A stretch of 64,000 nt of DNA from Talpa occidentalis. Taxonomy: Eukaryota; Chordata; Mammalia; Eulipotyphla; Talpidae. The DNA is taken from assembly GCF_014898055.3 (NCBI RefSeq), contig NW_023601433.1:21813641-21877640 (forward strand), written 5' to 3'. The position numbers and the translations under genes were made by a program. The notes beneath the pieces are model-generated. The model saw only the letters and a program-made list of their open reading frames with translations. It was not told the origin of the DNA and made no database searches. Shown one piece after another: positions 47,991-61,310 of this stretch; the first letter of the stretch is position 1, and every line of letters starts with the position of its first letter.

Positions 47991-49944
47991 CTTAAGGTGG
48001 AGCCAACCCATGTGTGGATGAATGGAGAGGAGGATCTTTGGAATGTGACCCCAAGGCTTGTGACTGGACCAGGGAGAGCAGATGTAAGGGAGGTAGAAGA
48101 AACTGTGAGCAGAACCAGCTAGGGACACACCAGGAGTGAAGTTTGGATGCATTAAGTTCAAGATGCACTAAGCACTTAATATAGATGGACCTTTTCAGTT
48201 GGTTACTGCATGTGTGTAAGATGTTCAGGAGAACAGTGTCAGTGGAAACGCCAATTCGAGATTGTTCAGTACACAGGTGGTATTTAAAACCACGAGACTG
48301 GACGTCATCCCAGAGGCAGTGAACACAGACAGAAAAAGAAAGACACAGACCGAACTCTGGATGACTCCAGCACCAAGGCCTACAGCGGCACACATACTGC
48401 GAGGCTCACGCTGGGATACAGGCTGGCAGAGCTGAGCGCTCCCGCTGTACGCGGAGCAGAGGCCCAAAGGAGAAGCCTCTTGCAGCCTTCTTTTAGGGTG
48501 TGGGTGTGTTAAGCCTGTCTACGCTCCAACTCAGGCATTGGGTGGCAGGAGTCAGGGGAAAGGGAGTGTTTGTTGCTTGGTTTTTGTTTTATCTTTGCCT
48601 GGAAATGCATCTGACAGGAAAGTGAGCTGTAGAAATGGGTTGGGACCCAAGAATTTATAGAATATCATTCTGTCTGCTGAGGAAAGATTGACTTTAAAAT
48701 TGCTTATAGGAGTAAAATCAAATAAGTCTTTAAAGGGGAAAAACAGTATCTGTTTTCCTCTTTCCCTGCCAGACCAAACACCATTCCTTTTCATTTGTTT
48801 CTTAAAAATGAGAATGGCTTTGGAAAGGAACAGATTTCTTAAACTGTGAAATTATTAGAAACTTTCTCCCTGTGTCACCAGCCTTTCCTTTCATCACTAA
48901 AATAAAAATGAAGAATTTTGAGATACTTTTTGTTTCTGACACTACAGTATCACTCCTGAGAACAGGACTGCCCCCCCACAGCAGCTCCCCAAGGGATACT
49001 CCTCTCAGAAGTTTGTCCAAGTTACACACTTGATGGATTATCTGGCAGACTTTAAATCTAGCACGTACTATTTTTATTGAATTTCTATATTATAACTGCA
49101 AGGTTTTATTTAGCAGGATCACCAGAAAGTACTCTGTTTTGACCAGTTGGTTTTTTGTTTGTTTTTTTTTTAATATCTGACTTGAATGCAGCCCAAACAG
49201 AGATCAGGATAATCTTGAGGGGCCATTCTTTCTTTCTTTTTTTCTTTAATTTTTAAGGAAATTTTGACAAGAGGGCAGGCATATAAGTAATAGCCTGTGC
49301 TGTTTACCCTCCCTGGAATGTCAGCATTGGTGTCAGTTGTTTTAATAGTGGCCGATTAGGATGAAGGGTTGTGGGGAAAGACGCAATGCAAACTTCTCAT
49401 TGTTCCTCAGCAAGAATAAACATCGTTGAAACCAAGAAAGGATTTTCACATAAACTCAGCAGCTTGGAGGGAAACTTTGGTGAAGGCAATTATGTTAGGA
49501 GCTAGGGTTTTATTTGCAGGGGAGCTGCCAAGCTCTGAAGGGAGTCTCTGTTCCTTGTTAGTGGGTGCATAAAAAGGAGAGTCTCACTTGGGGAGGGGGG
49601 GCAGCACTTTGTTTTCACTTTGTACTTTTCTCATAAAAGTGGTATCTCTAAACACATGCAGCCAGCCTCCCCTTGTAGAAGCTGCTCCATAGAAGCGGTC
49701 ACAGCATCTGCTGCCTCCACACACAACCCCAACTCCATCTTCGCGTGTCCCGTGTGCAGGGTGCTGGGGCGGGTGGCGGGGGAGGGAGGCAGGTGCCATA
49801 ATCGCATGTGGGACAGGCACTTCTCTAACCAGGGCAGGTTTGCTTGCTCTGGTGGAGGGCACCAAATTGGCATTTGTGGTCTATGTGACAGAGGGGTCTG
49901 GCAGTGGCAGAACATGAGCTTTAAAAGCCTCTTTGATAATAGCA

Positions 49945-50095
49945 ATAACAAAACATTTATTGAACCTTTTATTGGTGTCATGGCCTGTGCTCAGCCTTTG
50001 ATGTGCATAAATGTTACTTAATAGCACTCCTGTGAAGTGGGTCATGAGATTATTCTTCGATGACATCATGCCAGTGCCCATGAGCCCCTGAATTC
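49945..50095 (-). repeat. MIR relic
   Basis: ACATTTATTGAACCTTTTAT, GCCTGTGCTCAGCCTTTGAT, AATGTTACTTAATAGCACTC and GTGAAGTGGGTCATGAGATT form a reversed MIR. The + strand open frame at 49620-50021 runs into it and is not a gene. Confidence 0.7.
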
Positions 50096-51429
50096 AGAGC
50101 CTGGTCCAGAAAGCACAGATGTTGGAAGGTGATTTTTCCCCCCTCTTGCATTCTACCATGTTGAGGGTTTGGTAGGTAGTTGGGGTATCCCTTGGCCTCT
50201 TCAGGGATAGAACCCTGAACCCAGGGGATTCATGGGGTATTACACTTATTAAACCAAGAAATTAAGTTTTTCGTGTGGGAGGTATTGGGAAGCTGAGCCA
50301 TGGGCTTTGGGAGACTTGCCTGAAGTCCGCAAGGTGGTTAATGCAGGAATTCGCACACTCAACCACTTGAGTCTGGTGAGAGTTCTGTCTTCTAGGTCCG
50401 CTGCATGGGGATCCGCTCTTTAGAACTTATACTCCTTTTCAGTGTATGCTTTGGCATGAGGCCCGAATGTGCCTAAAAAGCAAAACAACTTGAATATTGG
50501 TATTTTGCAGCCAAACTCCTGGGAGAAATTGCATTGCCAGCCAGCCATGTGCTGCCAGAGTTCTGAGAAATGAGAAGAAGCTTGGTGTTTGTTCCTTCTT
50601 TCCTGTATCAGGTTCTCTGAGGAAATGTGGTGGAAAGGGCTCTGTATTTCTGTTCCCTGGGAAGGTTGCTCATGCATTTGGGGAAGCAAGCCTAGTGCCC
50701 ACCTCTTGATCAGTGGGGCCTCCCTGCCCACGCTGTGAGAGGTGTTGGCAGGTTTAGGGGACGCATGTGTGCAACATGGGCAGTCGCAGATGGCGGCCAC
50801 CAGGCTTTCTGCTTTGACAGCTCCCCACCCCAACTCACTCCAGGGACCAGCTTGTACCTCAATGTGCAGGATTCAGACCAAAGCCACACCGTGATCATCA
50901 TTTTGTTCTTTACTTATTTTTAGTGTTTTAATAAAACCAACTCCAGTTTGCAGCAACAGATCGCTTTTATTTTTTTCTTTACATTTTTACCTTCATCATT
51001 TCAGGCCTTATCTGCATCTGTATTAAAGTGTGCTGGTGGGAGAGAATGTCAGGCTTCCACAGATTATGTCTGTGTTTGCATCTCTAAATGTTGTAGGTCT
51101 CTTCTTAAATAGTTGATTGCAAACATATTTTCAAAGCCTAGTATCAGTAAGTGCCTATGCACATGTGTGACTCAGTTCCCCCAGCTATAACTCTGGGTTA
51201 TAGTTTTGGGCAGAGATGGGATGGCTCTAAATGAATAATATAATTTTGTTTCTTTATTCTTTGGTGATGTCTCTCCGCCAACCTCTTGGGAATACAGTGA
51301 TGAATATGAACATTTTTTTTTTTAACCTGAAGGAAGCTTACATGAGGGAGACAGGCAGACAGCTAAACAGACAATTATGTAGTCTAGGTATGGTAACTAA
51401 CTAACTCTAGGTTGTGTTCCACTAACCCC

Positions 51430-53120
51430 CATCCTGTATATTTTAGCCCTGCTTGTCATTTTTCCACGATCTTCTTGAGAATTGGCCCTTTCATCATTAT
51501 GAAGTGCCTTCTTTATTACAAGTAAGGTTCTTTGTCTTGTTTCATAGCAGTGTCACTACACCATTTTCTTTGGCTTGGTGTTTTTGCATTGTATATGTTT
51601 TTCATGGTTTTACTTTAAGCCTTTTGTTTCCTTATATTTGAAGTGTATCTCTTGCAAGTAGCATATGGTTGAATTTTGGATTTTTACTCCAACAATCCTG
51701 TCTTTTAATAGGAGTATTTAGTCATTTTACATTTAATGCAAGTGCTGGTATATTTGGGTGTAGCACTAGCATCTAACAGTCTGTGTTCTGCTTGTCCCAC
51801 CTGTTTTGATTCCTTTACCTTTCCTTTCATGCTTCTTTTTGATTAGTAGTCCCTGCTCTGTTAGCTTGTTGCATTCCTGACTTATTAGAGTCTAATGAAA
51901 ATGAATGATTTTACTGTTTCCTAGACACTGCACAGACTTCGTAATACTTCACCCTCACTTTCTCTTCTCTCCCCTTTTATGCTCTTGTCATACAATTTAA
52001 TTCTCAATGTGTAAACTCCACAGGACATCTTTTATAATTTTATGCAGTAGTCATTCTTCAGATTTATCCACTGTACGGTCAGGAAGACCACTGAGCAGGT
52101 TTTCTGTGATCCAGCAGACCGGGTAAAGGAGTCAGAGTCCTCAGTGGTTTTACAGGTTTTTATTTATATTACCAGGTACACGGCAGGTAGGGGTGCTGGG
52201 GGGCTGGTAGGCTGGCAGGCCTCCCAGCCCCCAGCAGGTCTTCACTCTGGGCTCTCCGACGTTCTCTCGGCTTCTCTGCTTCTTGGCTTCTGCTGGCGTC
52301 CTCATGATGCCACCCTTAAAAGCCCAGTCTCAGCTCAGGTGAATCCCATCTACCTATGCCCACACCCTATTCCAGGTGCCCACCATTAGGCATGCATTCA
52401 GGACCGCAAGGATCCATCATCTATCCTGATGGCGGGAGGGCAGAAAAGCCTGACATTTTTCCTTACCTTACATCCACATATTTGTGTTTCCGTTTATCCT
52501 CACTTCTTGTATTTTCATTCTTCTGTCTGGGACTGCCTCCTCCAAGTGTCAGTTAGCTGGTGATGAATTTATTTGTCTTAAAAAAAATCTTTATTTCACT
52601 TTCATTTTTGAAGATTATTTTCACTGAATATAGAAATTCAGTTATTTTTGGCATTTTTACATCATTATTCAGTTGTCTTCTGGTGTCTTTTGCTTCTAGT
52701 AAAATATCAACTATTTATTAGCCTTATTGTTACTTGTTTTGGGCATTTTGACTTTTCCCTTCAGCTGCCTTAAAGATGTTTGTTTTTGGTTTTCAGCAAT
52801 TTTACTATAATGTGCCTAAATGCTTTCTTTGTTTTGAACCTGTTTGGGTTTATAAGAATTTCCTGAATCTGTAGCTTCGTGTTTTTTTGGTCAATTTTGC
52901 TTGTGTCACATTTTTCTCTCCCCTCGTCTTCTGGGGTCCTAATTACATCTTAGTTAAATATTTCCAAATGTCCTCTGTCCCCCTTATGCTTTTTTCCATA
53001 TTGTTCATTGTTTTTTATTCCCTGTGTTTCAGTGTGGATATATTATATCTGTTGGTCTTCTTTCTAGTTCACTAATCCTTTCCTCTGCTCTATTGTGCTG
53101 TTGAGTTCTTATAGTTATTG
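51430..53120 (-). repeat. Old L1 fragment interrupted by a solo LTR
   Basis: The text is the reversed 5'/ORF2-upstream region of an old L1. TTTTAATAGGAGTATTTAGT and CATTTTACATTTAATGCAAG lie before the LTR. AATCTTTATTTCACTTTCAT, TCAGTTGTCTTCTGGTGTCT and TTTACTATAATGTGCCTAAA lie after it. The solo LTR at 52072-52472 splits it. No coding frame remains. Confidence 0.75.
52072..52472 (-). mobile_element. Solo LTR, family A copy 4 (shortened tract)
   Basis: This is a complete - strand solo LTR with a perfect 5-bp duplication TCCAC (52067-52071 and 52473-52477). It is shorter than the others because the trinucleotide-rich tract is reduced to a GCAGAAGCC-type remnant and the GGGGTTCA segment is altered. 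The TTTTAAGGGTGGCATCATGA core, the polyadenylation region and TGTAAGGTAAGG end are retained. It was inserted into the old antisense L1. Confidence 0.92.
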
Positions 53121-55388
53121 CATTTTACTGTATGTGAACAAATACAGAGATATTTAAAGATACCATCTGAGGTTTTCATCCTCCAAAGAAGGTATGGTTT
53201 TGCTCTCCGACAAGCAGTTAAAGAGGGCAGATCACATTGATCAAGTCTGAAATTGAACTGGTATAAACTGGGCTTCCTTTTGTGCAGTAACTGGTGAGTG
53301 TCCAATTCTCTTAGGAATTCTGCTGGAAGTCTGGGGTGTTTTTTAGAGCCCCTCTTCCTTAGCAAGCCCTGAATTCCAGTCCTGGCCTCCTCAACCCCTT
53401 GACATCTGCAAAAGCTTACCTGGGTTTCCTATTTCTAAGCCATCACTTCTGCTGGACTTGTTCAGTCATTTGACATATTCTGATCCTGGGCTTCAACCTG
53501 CATTAGGAGAAGAGGATCAGAAAATGCTGGTCTCACTCTCAAGGGCCTCTCTTCTTCCTGGGCACCTGTCTATCCCAAATGAGAGTGAATAGAAGCAGCA
53601 GTGGACTTGCTTTTGGGAGGTGCAGCTTTTATTAATGATTCTACCTTTACCAGACTGAGTTCATGGTACTCTTTCGAAATCCTGGCATTCTTATCTGTAA
53701 AACAATAATGCCTGTCCTGCCCATCAAACACATGGTTTTTGTACTCAGATATTTATGAAAGTAGCTTACAGAAACTATAAGCTACACAACTATAGGATAT
53801 GTTCGTATTATTGTTATTGTATGTGATTAGCAGCTGAATATAGGAGGACTGCAGCTTCAATAAAGAGTGAGCCATTATCTCTTAAGCTTTACTCTCTATT
53901 TGTGTGACGCTTAAGGGCAGACGTTCGGCTTCTTAAGTGTGAAGAAGATATATTCCTGTATATCCGTTACACTGAGGGGTGAGTGGGTTTTCTCGCTGCT
54001 GTATACCTTTGGAGCGTTTTGTTATTGGCCAAAAACAGTTGAGGAAATAGCTTTGAAATAGTGACCCCACCTATTTCAGAAAGAAATTAGAGCAAGAAAA
54101 ATGTGGTCAGCAGTGTGTTGCTTGGTAAATGAGATCAGTCTTTGGGCCTGAATAAACCATCCTATTTCAGCCATCCACTGGAAACGCATTTGCTTCACTG
54201 TTACCATGGAGCCAGAAAACATAATTTTTTTCCTTTTTTAATGGAAGGGTTTTGTATATTTTAGGAAACAGTCAAAACAGTATAGAGTATTTCAACTTTC
54301 TCGAGTCATTTAGGCTGTATATTTCACCTTTTCAGAAACAGTATGGTCTCAGAAACTGACTTTTCTGATGAGTTTGAAGGAAGCAGCATTGTCAGTTTAT
54401 GGTTCCTACATTCTTACTCCAAATCTGCTGCCTGCTCACTGGGGTAATTGACCAGTTCATGTGCTCCCTGGAGCGTTAAAGATAATGGTAAAACCTGGGA
54501 GAACGAAGGCTCCATTTCAGTCTGTTAAATTGAAAGTACCAACTAAAAATAATACCTGTGTTAACTACATTGAATCAACCATGAGTTCCTCCATCTGGTA
54601 ATGATGAGGGAAAAGAAAATTCACATCTCTTTGGAAATTCAGTTCTATTATAGGAAGAAAATGCACCTGTAGGACTATTACACGTGGATTTGAAGTTTTG
54701 TATTCAGTGTTGATTTCTTTTTATTCCTGTATTATGTATTCATTCAGGAAGCATTTGAGTGCTTACTATGTGACAAGTATTTTTCTGATCACTCACTGGC
54801 AAAAGAACAGTGAACAAAACTGATTTAAAAAATATGACTTCATAGAGCTTTACATTGAGAGGATGAGGCAGAAGACAGTAAAATAAATGGTTAAATTATA
54901 TGTGCAGGACAATGTTAACATTCAGTAGAGAAAAATAAAATAAAGGTGTGGGTCAGTGGGTGTGGGGATGAAGGTCCAGGGTCCAATATTAAATATGTGG
55001 TTAGACACAGCAAAAAAAAAAAAAAAAAAAAAAAAAGATTAAAATGAAGATAGTTTACAAGATGGGAGAAGATATTTGCATATCTCATCTGATGAGGGGT
55101 TAGTGTTCAAAATATATAAAGAATTCATAACTCACCATGTATAGCAAAAAAAAAAAAAGAAAAATAATTCAATTTAAAAATGGGCAAAGAACCCGAATAA
55201 AGTTTTCTAAAGAAGAATACAAATGGCCAGTAGGATTTTAAAAGGTCCTCAGTATCACTAATCATCTGGGAAATGCAAATTAAAACTATAGTGAGCTATC
55301 AACCCATTAGATAGCCCCCCTATTAGCATGACTTTAGACAAAAAGATGTGCTAATAATTATTGACAAAGATGTGGAGAAGAGGAAACT

Positions 55389-55649
55389 TTTTGTTTATGC
55401 ATACAAAAGCTGGGGTACAGAGATGCAGGGTGGGGGAGGGCGATGAGAGGATTCACCAGATACAGAATGGGGAACATAACAGGCAGACTGACTGAAATAC
55501 ATTGCTGAGGGGAGCAGCAGGTGAGACAGTAGAGGTCTGCTTTACCATGTGATTTGTTCCCTGGCCAGCCAGGGATTGAACTCATGCTGCAGAGGCTGCT
55601 GATTGCTTCACAGTATGGTGCTTAACCCCTTGTGCCACCAGGGAGGCCC
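55389..55649 (-). mobile_element. SINE of the older subfamily nested in L1
   Basis: This is a reversed full-length copy with body AAAGCTGGGGTACAGAGATG and head end GTGCCACCAGGGAGGCCC. The flanks AGAAGAGGAAACT (55376-55388) and AGAAGAGGAACT (55650-55661) are the duplicated target, which is a site in L1 ORF2. It therefore postdates the L1. Numerous substitutions in the head support an older copy. Confidence 0.9.
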
Positions 55650-55741
55650 AGAAGAGGAACTCTTGTATACTTGTTGGTGGTAATGTAAATTGGTAATACT
55701 CACTATGGAAAACAGTATAGAGGCCTTCAAAAAATTAAAAT

Positions 55742-55747
55742 ATGTCA

Positions 55748-55779
<32 letters not shown>

Positions 55780-55780
55780 T
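55742..55780. repeat. (CA)n microsatellite
   Basis: A CA dinucleotide run of about 35 bp with one TA interruption lies within the L1. Confidence 0.95.
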
Positions 55781-58324
55781 TATTTAGCAACCCAAAAGGA
55801 GGAAATCCTGCCCTTTTTGCAATGACATGGGTGAACATTATGCAAAGTGAAATGAGTCACACATTGAAAGACAAAATATGATCTCACATATATGTGCAAA
55901 CTAACAGCAAAACAAGCCCCCTCCATTAAAAAAAAAAAAAAGCCTAATAGAAGATACCAATTTTGCAGTTAACAGATGTGGGGGGTGGATAGGAGCAAGA
56001 ATTAGGATGAAGATGGTCCAATGGTACAGACTTCCAGTTATAAGAGAGCTAAGTCCTGGGATGTAATGAACAGCACGGAGACTACAGTTCACACCACTGT
56101 ATGTACAGCTTTCTTATCATAAGGGAAAAACTGTTTTTCTTTACCTTTTTTGGGTATCTATACAAGATGATGGATGTTGACTTATAGTAATGATTTCACA
56201 ATATACGTGAGTCAAATCATCATGCTGCACTCCTTAAACTTACACTCTGTATCAGTGATGTCTCAAACAGAAAGAGGAGAATAAACAGGTGGCTAGGGAA
56301 GGTCTCTTTTACAGGCAAAGTCCTGAAAGGGGGACCATTTGGATAATAGGAAAGGGAGTCCCATTAGGACTGAAGGAAAGTCCCCAAAGGGGGTGTGCAG
56401 GCATGTCCAGGGACAGCAGGGAAATCTGAGGGGCTGGGCAAGAGCCTGGGCTGGGAGAGTGGGAGGAACCAGGCCTTGAGGCTCTGGGCAGTCTTGAGGC
56501 TTTATTGTGAAGATTCTGGGTGTTCCTCTGAGAGTTGGGGGGCCACTGCAGGTGTCAGCAGAGTAACAGCACCATGTGAATGTGGTTCATAGAGGATCCA
56601 TCTTCTCAAGGTTGTTATGTTAAGAGCAGGCTTATTGGGGATAGGGTTGGTGGTGGGTGGGGTTTGTTGAACTTAGCTTAGGCAAACAGTAGCTAAAATC
56701 TCTGACTTCTGTCCCTGTTTCATCTAATGTTAATGATCCACACAAAAGGCCTGTTCCATCTTGCATAGGACAGCCTTGTGTCAGGCCTTCCCCAAAGACT
56801 CCTGATTTCCTAAGCTATTTCTTTTTCTTTTGTTTACGTACCTGTAAAAGGAATGATAATATGTTTGCTGGTTCAAAAAAAAAAAAAAAAAAGGAAATCA
56901 TGAAAAAGTTACAAGGAGCTTAGTCTTAAAACTAAACATCTCACTGGGGGTGGGGGGGCGCATTACCATTCTGATGAATGTCCTTGCTGATCTTTCTCTA
57001 TTCTCTGATAGTTAGAGGCATGTAATTTTACATAAACAGTATGCTACTGTATTTGCTGTTAGGAAGTCTATGTTTTTCACTCAAATACATAGGAAACATT
57101 TTAAATATAGCTTTCATTTTTGATGGCTTTATGTATTCTATTTTATGTTTATTCAGCTAGTTCTCTGGTGATCAAAGCAGAGATGATTTCTTTTTTATGC
57201 TAACAGTGTTGGGTAAGTATTTTTGAATAACCTCTTTGCCCACTCATCTGAAAGAAAATATTGTTTTTAAATGTCAGTATATTATTCATCTCTGATAATC
57301 TGCCAGCATTTATTCAATTTATCACTTGATCTTGGCTACTATTTTATTTTGAATTTTGAATTAAGATGCATAATAGAAATTCCCTGTGGCTCCCTCCCTC
57401 CCGCCTTCCCCTCTTTTTCCTTCTTCCTTCCCTCATCTGGTTTGGGCTCATGCTTGTGCTCACTTGTGAAATGAATTTAGAACAAATGTCTCAAAAAAGA
57501 TACTTAAGAACCATCTATTTACAAATTGTTTTTTGAAATTGTTTTTGAGATTCAAAATCATCTAACCCAAAGCTGTTTTTGTGTTTCAATTAAAGTACTT
57601 CTCTGATGACTTTTTAAAGTCTAGTACAGATATTGACATATGGCAAGTTTTTCCTTGTTTTACTTGAATTCATTTCGATAATTTATGTCTTTCCAGAAGC
57701 TCATAAATATCACTTGATTTTCAAATTTATTGGTAGACAGTTGTAGGTATATGCATGTAAACATCTCTTTGTGTTCAGAAATGCCAGTGACTTCTCTCTG
57801 ACCCACCCACTCTTCTTGCTCCTTCCAACTCTTTCATCCATTTTTCCTTCCCTCCCTCAGAGCCAAGAGCTGGACTACACATGAATTCTAATGTTTATCT
57901 GTTTTCTGTATTCATATCAGCCTGTGTTTTAATGTTTTCCCATCTTTCTTGCCCCCATCAGAGCCGAATGCTTGCTTAAATCTATTCAATTTGTTTGGGA
58001 ATGTAGCTTTGGCTGGGTCTCACATGCTATGAAATGTGGTATAAAATTTTTGTTATTTTTAAGCCTGCTTTTAAATGACCAAAATACTGTTATTTCTCAC
58101 TAGTCTGGAATTCTAGTTAGATTTCTTTTTTAATACCTTGCTTATTTAGGAGAGTGTTTCAAACTTGTAAGAAATTGACTTTTTTCTTTTTATCCGTTGA
58201 AATGTAAGTCATTGTTGTGGTTTTTTCTTTCACTTTATTGCAGTGGGGCTAGACATTACAATTCAATGATTTTATTCAGAATATTTGGAGAGTATTATTT
58301 GGGCGTGCTATTGGTGACAGTAAT

Positions 58325-58440
58325 TTTCACCTGTAATTGAGTGTTTGTCCCTGGCATTATGCTAAGTGCTTTCCATGCATCATTCATATAACTCCCAAAC
58401 CACCACAAGTAGGTATTCTTTTTATTTTCACTATGGTTGA
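58325..58440 (-). repeat. MIR relic
   Basis: TGTCCCTGGCATTATGCTAA, GTGCTTTCCATGCATCATTC and CACAAGTAGGTATTCTTTTT form a reversed MIR. It sits inside a T-rich region (about 57.9-58.9 kb) that is probably old L1 sequence but could not be assigned firmly. Confidence 0.65.
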
Positions 58441-59079
58441 TTACTTGCATTTAAAGTATTTTGATCTGTATCATTGCTACTCTGCAGAGGCATTTTGAGG
58501 CTCCTACTACAATTTTATAAGTTTCTGTTTATTTCTAAGAGTTAATTGCTTGATATATTTGAATACTGTGATGGGGGTAGAAATGATGTATTCATTATGA
58601 ATTATACTTACTTATTAACATAAAATTACCCCTCTGGCTTTGCATCTCAAGTTTTTCTCTTTTGTTAGACATTTTAGTTTGTATGTTAATCTCCTTTATT
58701 TTGCTTATTCTTGTTATATTTTGTCTAACAGGTGGTTTTTGTTGTCATTTTTGATGTAGATTTTATAAGCAATCTAATATTATACTGTTATTGTTAGGCC
58801 AGCCTGATAATCTGAAGTTTAATAGGACTCTTAACCATTTTCTTTTCTGGTCTGTTACCCTTTTTTTTTTTTTTTTTTTAAATGTCGTTCAATTTTTTTT
58901 CATACTTCCTTATAAATATTTTCTTTCTTCTCCTACACGGAGAATGTTTTGTTTTGTTTTATTTTTACTTTTTTGGTCTTTTGTTTATTAGTTGCTTTTT
59001 TCTCCAGTGATTAAGAAAGTTTCTTTCTTAGCTTTAATTCAACTAGCTGCAACTATGTATGTTTAAAAAATTCAACAGA

Positions 59080-59383
59080 GGGCCTCCCCTGGTGGCGCAG
59101 CGATTGAGCGCTGGGTTGCGAAGCTGCCCGCAGCCTCTGCAGTGCCGGTTCAATCCCCGGCTGCTCCCCGGCCACCAGAGGAGGGTCCCACATGGCACGC
59201 AGACCTCTCCTGCTGCCCGCTGCTCCCCTCAGCATTGTACTTCGGTTCTTCTGCCTGCTCTGCTCCCTGCTCTGGCTCTGGTGAATTCTCTCACCCTCCC
59301 GCGCTTCTGACTGTACCTAGTGCTTGTATAAATAAAATAAAAAAAAAAAATAAACAAATAAAAAAAAAAGTATATTTAAAAAA
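59080..59383 (+). mobile_element. Full-length SINE, younger subfamily, sense
   Basis: This is the best sense-strand example of the family. The head is GGGCCTCCCCTGGTGGCGCA, with an A-box-like TGGCGCAGCGATTGAGCGC and a B-box GGTTCAATCCC. The body includes TGGTGAATTCTCTCACCCTC and CTTCTGACTGTACCTAGTGC, and the tail is ATAAATAAAATA plus A-runs. A 15-bp duplication AAAAAATTCAACAGA flanks it (59065-59079 and 59384-59398). It faces the copy at 59666-59945 in opposite orientation. Confidence 0.95.
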
Positions 59384-59665
59384 AAAAAATTCAACAGAAA
59401 CATTGATAATTAGAGAAGCATTAGTTTAATGCCAAGAATAAAACAGCATATATTTTTGATGAAAAATTAATATGCTTTTATTTTCTCCCACCCACTTTAT
59501 GATTTTGTTGATTTGTCTGGAATTAAACACAGGTTGTAGTTAAAATTGTATTTTAGTAGTTATATAATAAAATATATTTTATATAATTAAGTTCCTTTAA
59601 CAATGTTTTCATTTGCTTGACCATTCTCACACAAGTTTATTAAACTGTACTGCTGAAGTAGTTTT

Positions 59666-59945
59666 TTGTTTTTTTTTTAAGATTTATTTATTTATTTATA
59701 CATGCACTGGGTACAGTCAGAAGCACTGGAGGGTGAGAGAATTCACCAGAGCCAGAGCGGTGAGCAGAGCAGGCAAAAGGACTGAAGTACACTGCTGAGA
59801 GGAGCAGCGGGTGGCAGGAGAGGTCTGCGCGCCATGTGGGACCCTCCTCTGGTGGCCGGGGAGCAGCTGGGGGTTGAACCGGCGCTGCAGAGGCTGTGGG
59901 CAGCTTCGCAACCCAGTGCTCAACCGCTGCGCCACCAGGGAGGCC
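59666..59945 (-). mobile_element. Full-length SINE, younger subfamily, antisense
   Basis: This reversed copy has TTTAAGATTTATTTATTTAT at the left, the GCACTGGGTACAGTCAGAAG body, and a head with GGGGGTTGAACCGGCGCTGC and CAACCGCTGCGCCACCAGGG. A perfect 16-bp duplication CTGCTGAAGTAGTTTT flanks it (59650-59665 and 59946-59961). Together with the sense copy 280 bp upstream it forms a long inverted repeat. Confidence 0.95.
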
Positions 59946-59999
59946 CTGCTGAAGTAGTTTTAATGCATCCTACCATTTTAGGCTATAAGTTGAGTTCTT

Positions 60000-60046
60000 G
60001 TTTTGTTTTGTTTTGTTTTTTGTTTTGTTTGTTTTGTTTTTTATGA
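60000..60046. repeat. (TTTTG)n low-complexity repeat
   Basis: Tandem TTTTG units with irregular T-rich units. Confidence 0.9.
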
Positions 60047-61310
60047 GTAGATCTTCAGGTATTTTTTCAGACTGCTGAAATAATTGAAGTAAATTAAAAA
60101 AAAAAAAAAACAATTGAAATACTTTCTGGGCTTGCTTACCTGAGAGTTACTGTTCATCTCTTTCATAAGTGAGTGAAAATTCACAGTACATTCTGTGACA
60201 TCTTTTTTGCCCTTTTAAACTGTGAAGATTTTGTTTCATTGTCTTCTGGTGAGTATTGTCACTGAGAAGCCTGAGGCCCTCCAGATTTTATTCATTACAT
60301 TACATCAGTTAGGATACTTTCAGCAAAAAGATATTTAGATAATTATTTAACATGGCATCTGGAGGTGGCCATCTAAGCTTGCTTCATCTGAACTAGAGCT
60401 CTGTCTGAGTCCCTTCCTTATTGTCTTCAGCATTTTGGTTTTTTAACATCATCCATTTTTTCCTTATATAGTGGCAGGAAGGCTGCCATAGCTCCATGCA
60501 TCATGGCCATATGGGACAGGAAGCAGAGCGGCCAGAAACAACCTTTTCTTTAGTGACTCTGTTTCTATCAGCAAGCACAATCTTATGGAAGCCCCCCATA
60601 CCGCTCTCTCTGCTGCCCCAGTAGACTTTCTGCTAGAATCCATGGGCCAGAACTTAGGGATATTTGTGACCGTGACAGAAACCGGGGAAATGAATTTGTC
60701 TTAGGCCAATCAGGACTTACATTTGGGGCTCAGCAGTTCACCCAAAATAAAATCTGTTGAAAGGGAGCAAGAAGGGGATGATTTTTGTGTTACCAAGAGG
60801 AGTATGCCCTTCTCCAGAGATATGTAGTAAGCGTTTCACGGAACTGTAGAGTCAGAAAGATTGAACATAAATGTCATAATTATTGGTGTCCAGAAAGCAT
60901 CTATCAAGTAACCTTACCATTGTTTACCATAACATACTATTCTGTCCTCAGCTGGAATTGGGGGTGTTAAGGAAACCTGGCTTTGGTTGGAGAGGACGTG
61001 AACAGTCATGATAGGACAACTTTGGGCATCTGGTCACTATGGAACACTGACAGGCCAGTACCCAGAGGCAGGTAAAATAATGACCTTTCTACTTCAAGGC
61101 CACAGTCTTATCCAGTGAAAAGGTCATCTATTTGCTATTCATCCTAGATAGGAAAAGGATCCAGTGCAGCCTTTGATATCTAATAACTGTCCCGTTACAT
61201 GAAAAGTCAATCTTTGAGTCACAGACAGAAACATAGAGGAATCAACTTATCCTTGAAGAGGGTGGTAACCTGCCATGGACAGGTCAGCCGATGAAGTTCT
61301 CTGCCATTAA

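Larger units (their letters stand above)
55037..56275 (+). mobile_element. L1 3' portion with nested SINE
   Basis: ORF2-like text runs from about 55037 (AATGGGCAAAGAACCCGAAT, GGAAATGCAAATTAAAACTA, a GTGGAGAAGAGGAA segment). It continues after the nested SINE (TTGTTGGTGGTAATGTAAAT, GAAAACAGTATAGAGGCCTT) into the 3' UTR. Inside it are a (CA)n run at about 55742-55780 and A-runs. Frames are broken. The A-run at 55012-55036 directly before it belongs to an older junction. Confidence 0.8.

Noticed and set aside
49620..50021. 133-codon + strand ORF with several Cys/His pairs
   Set aside because: The spacing does not form a regular zinc-binding domain and the C-terminal third is MIR sequence.
59095..59165. 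tRNA gene
   Set aside because: A- and B-box-like motifs are present but belong to the SINE head. The sequence does not fold as a full tRNA and occurs in multiple copies with SINE bodies and tails.
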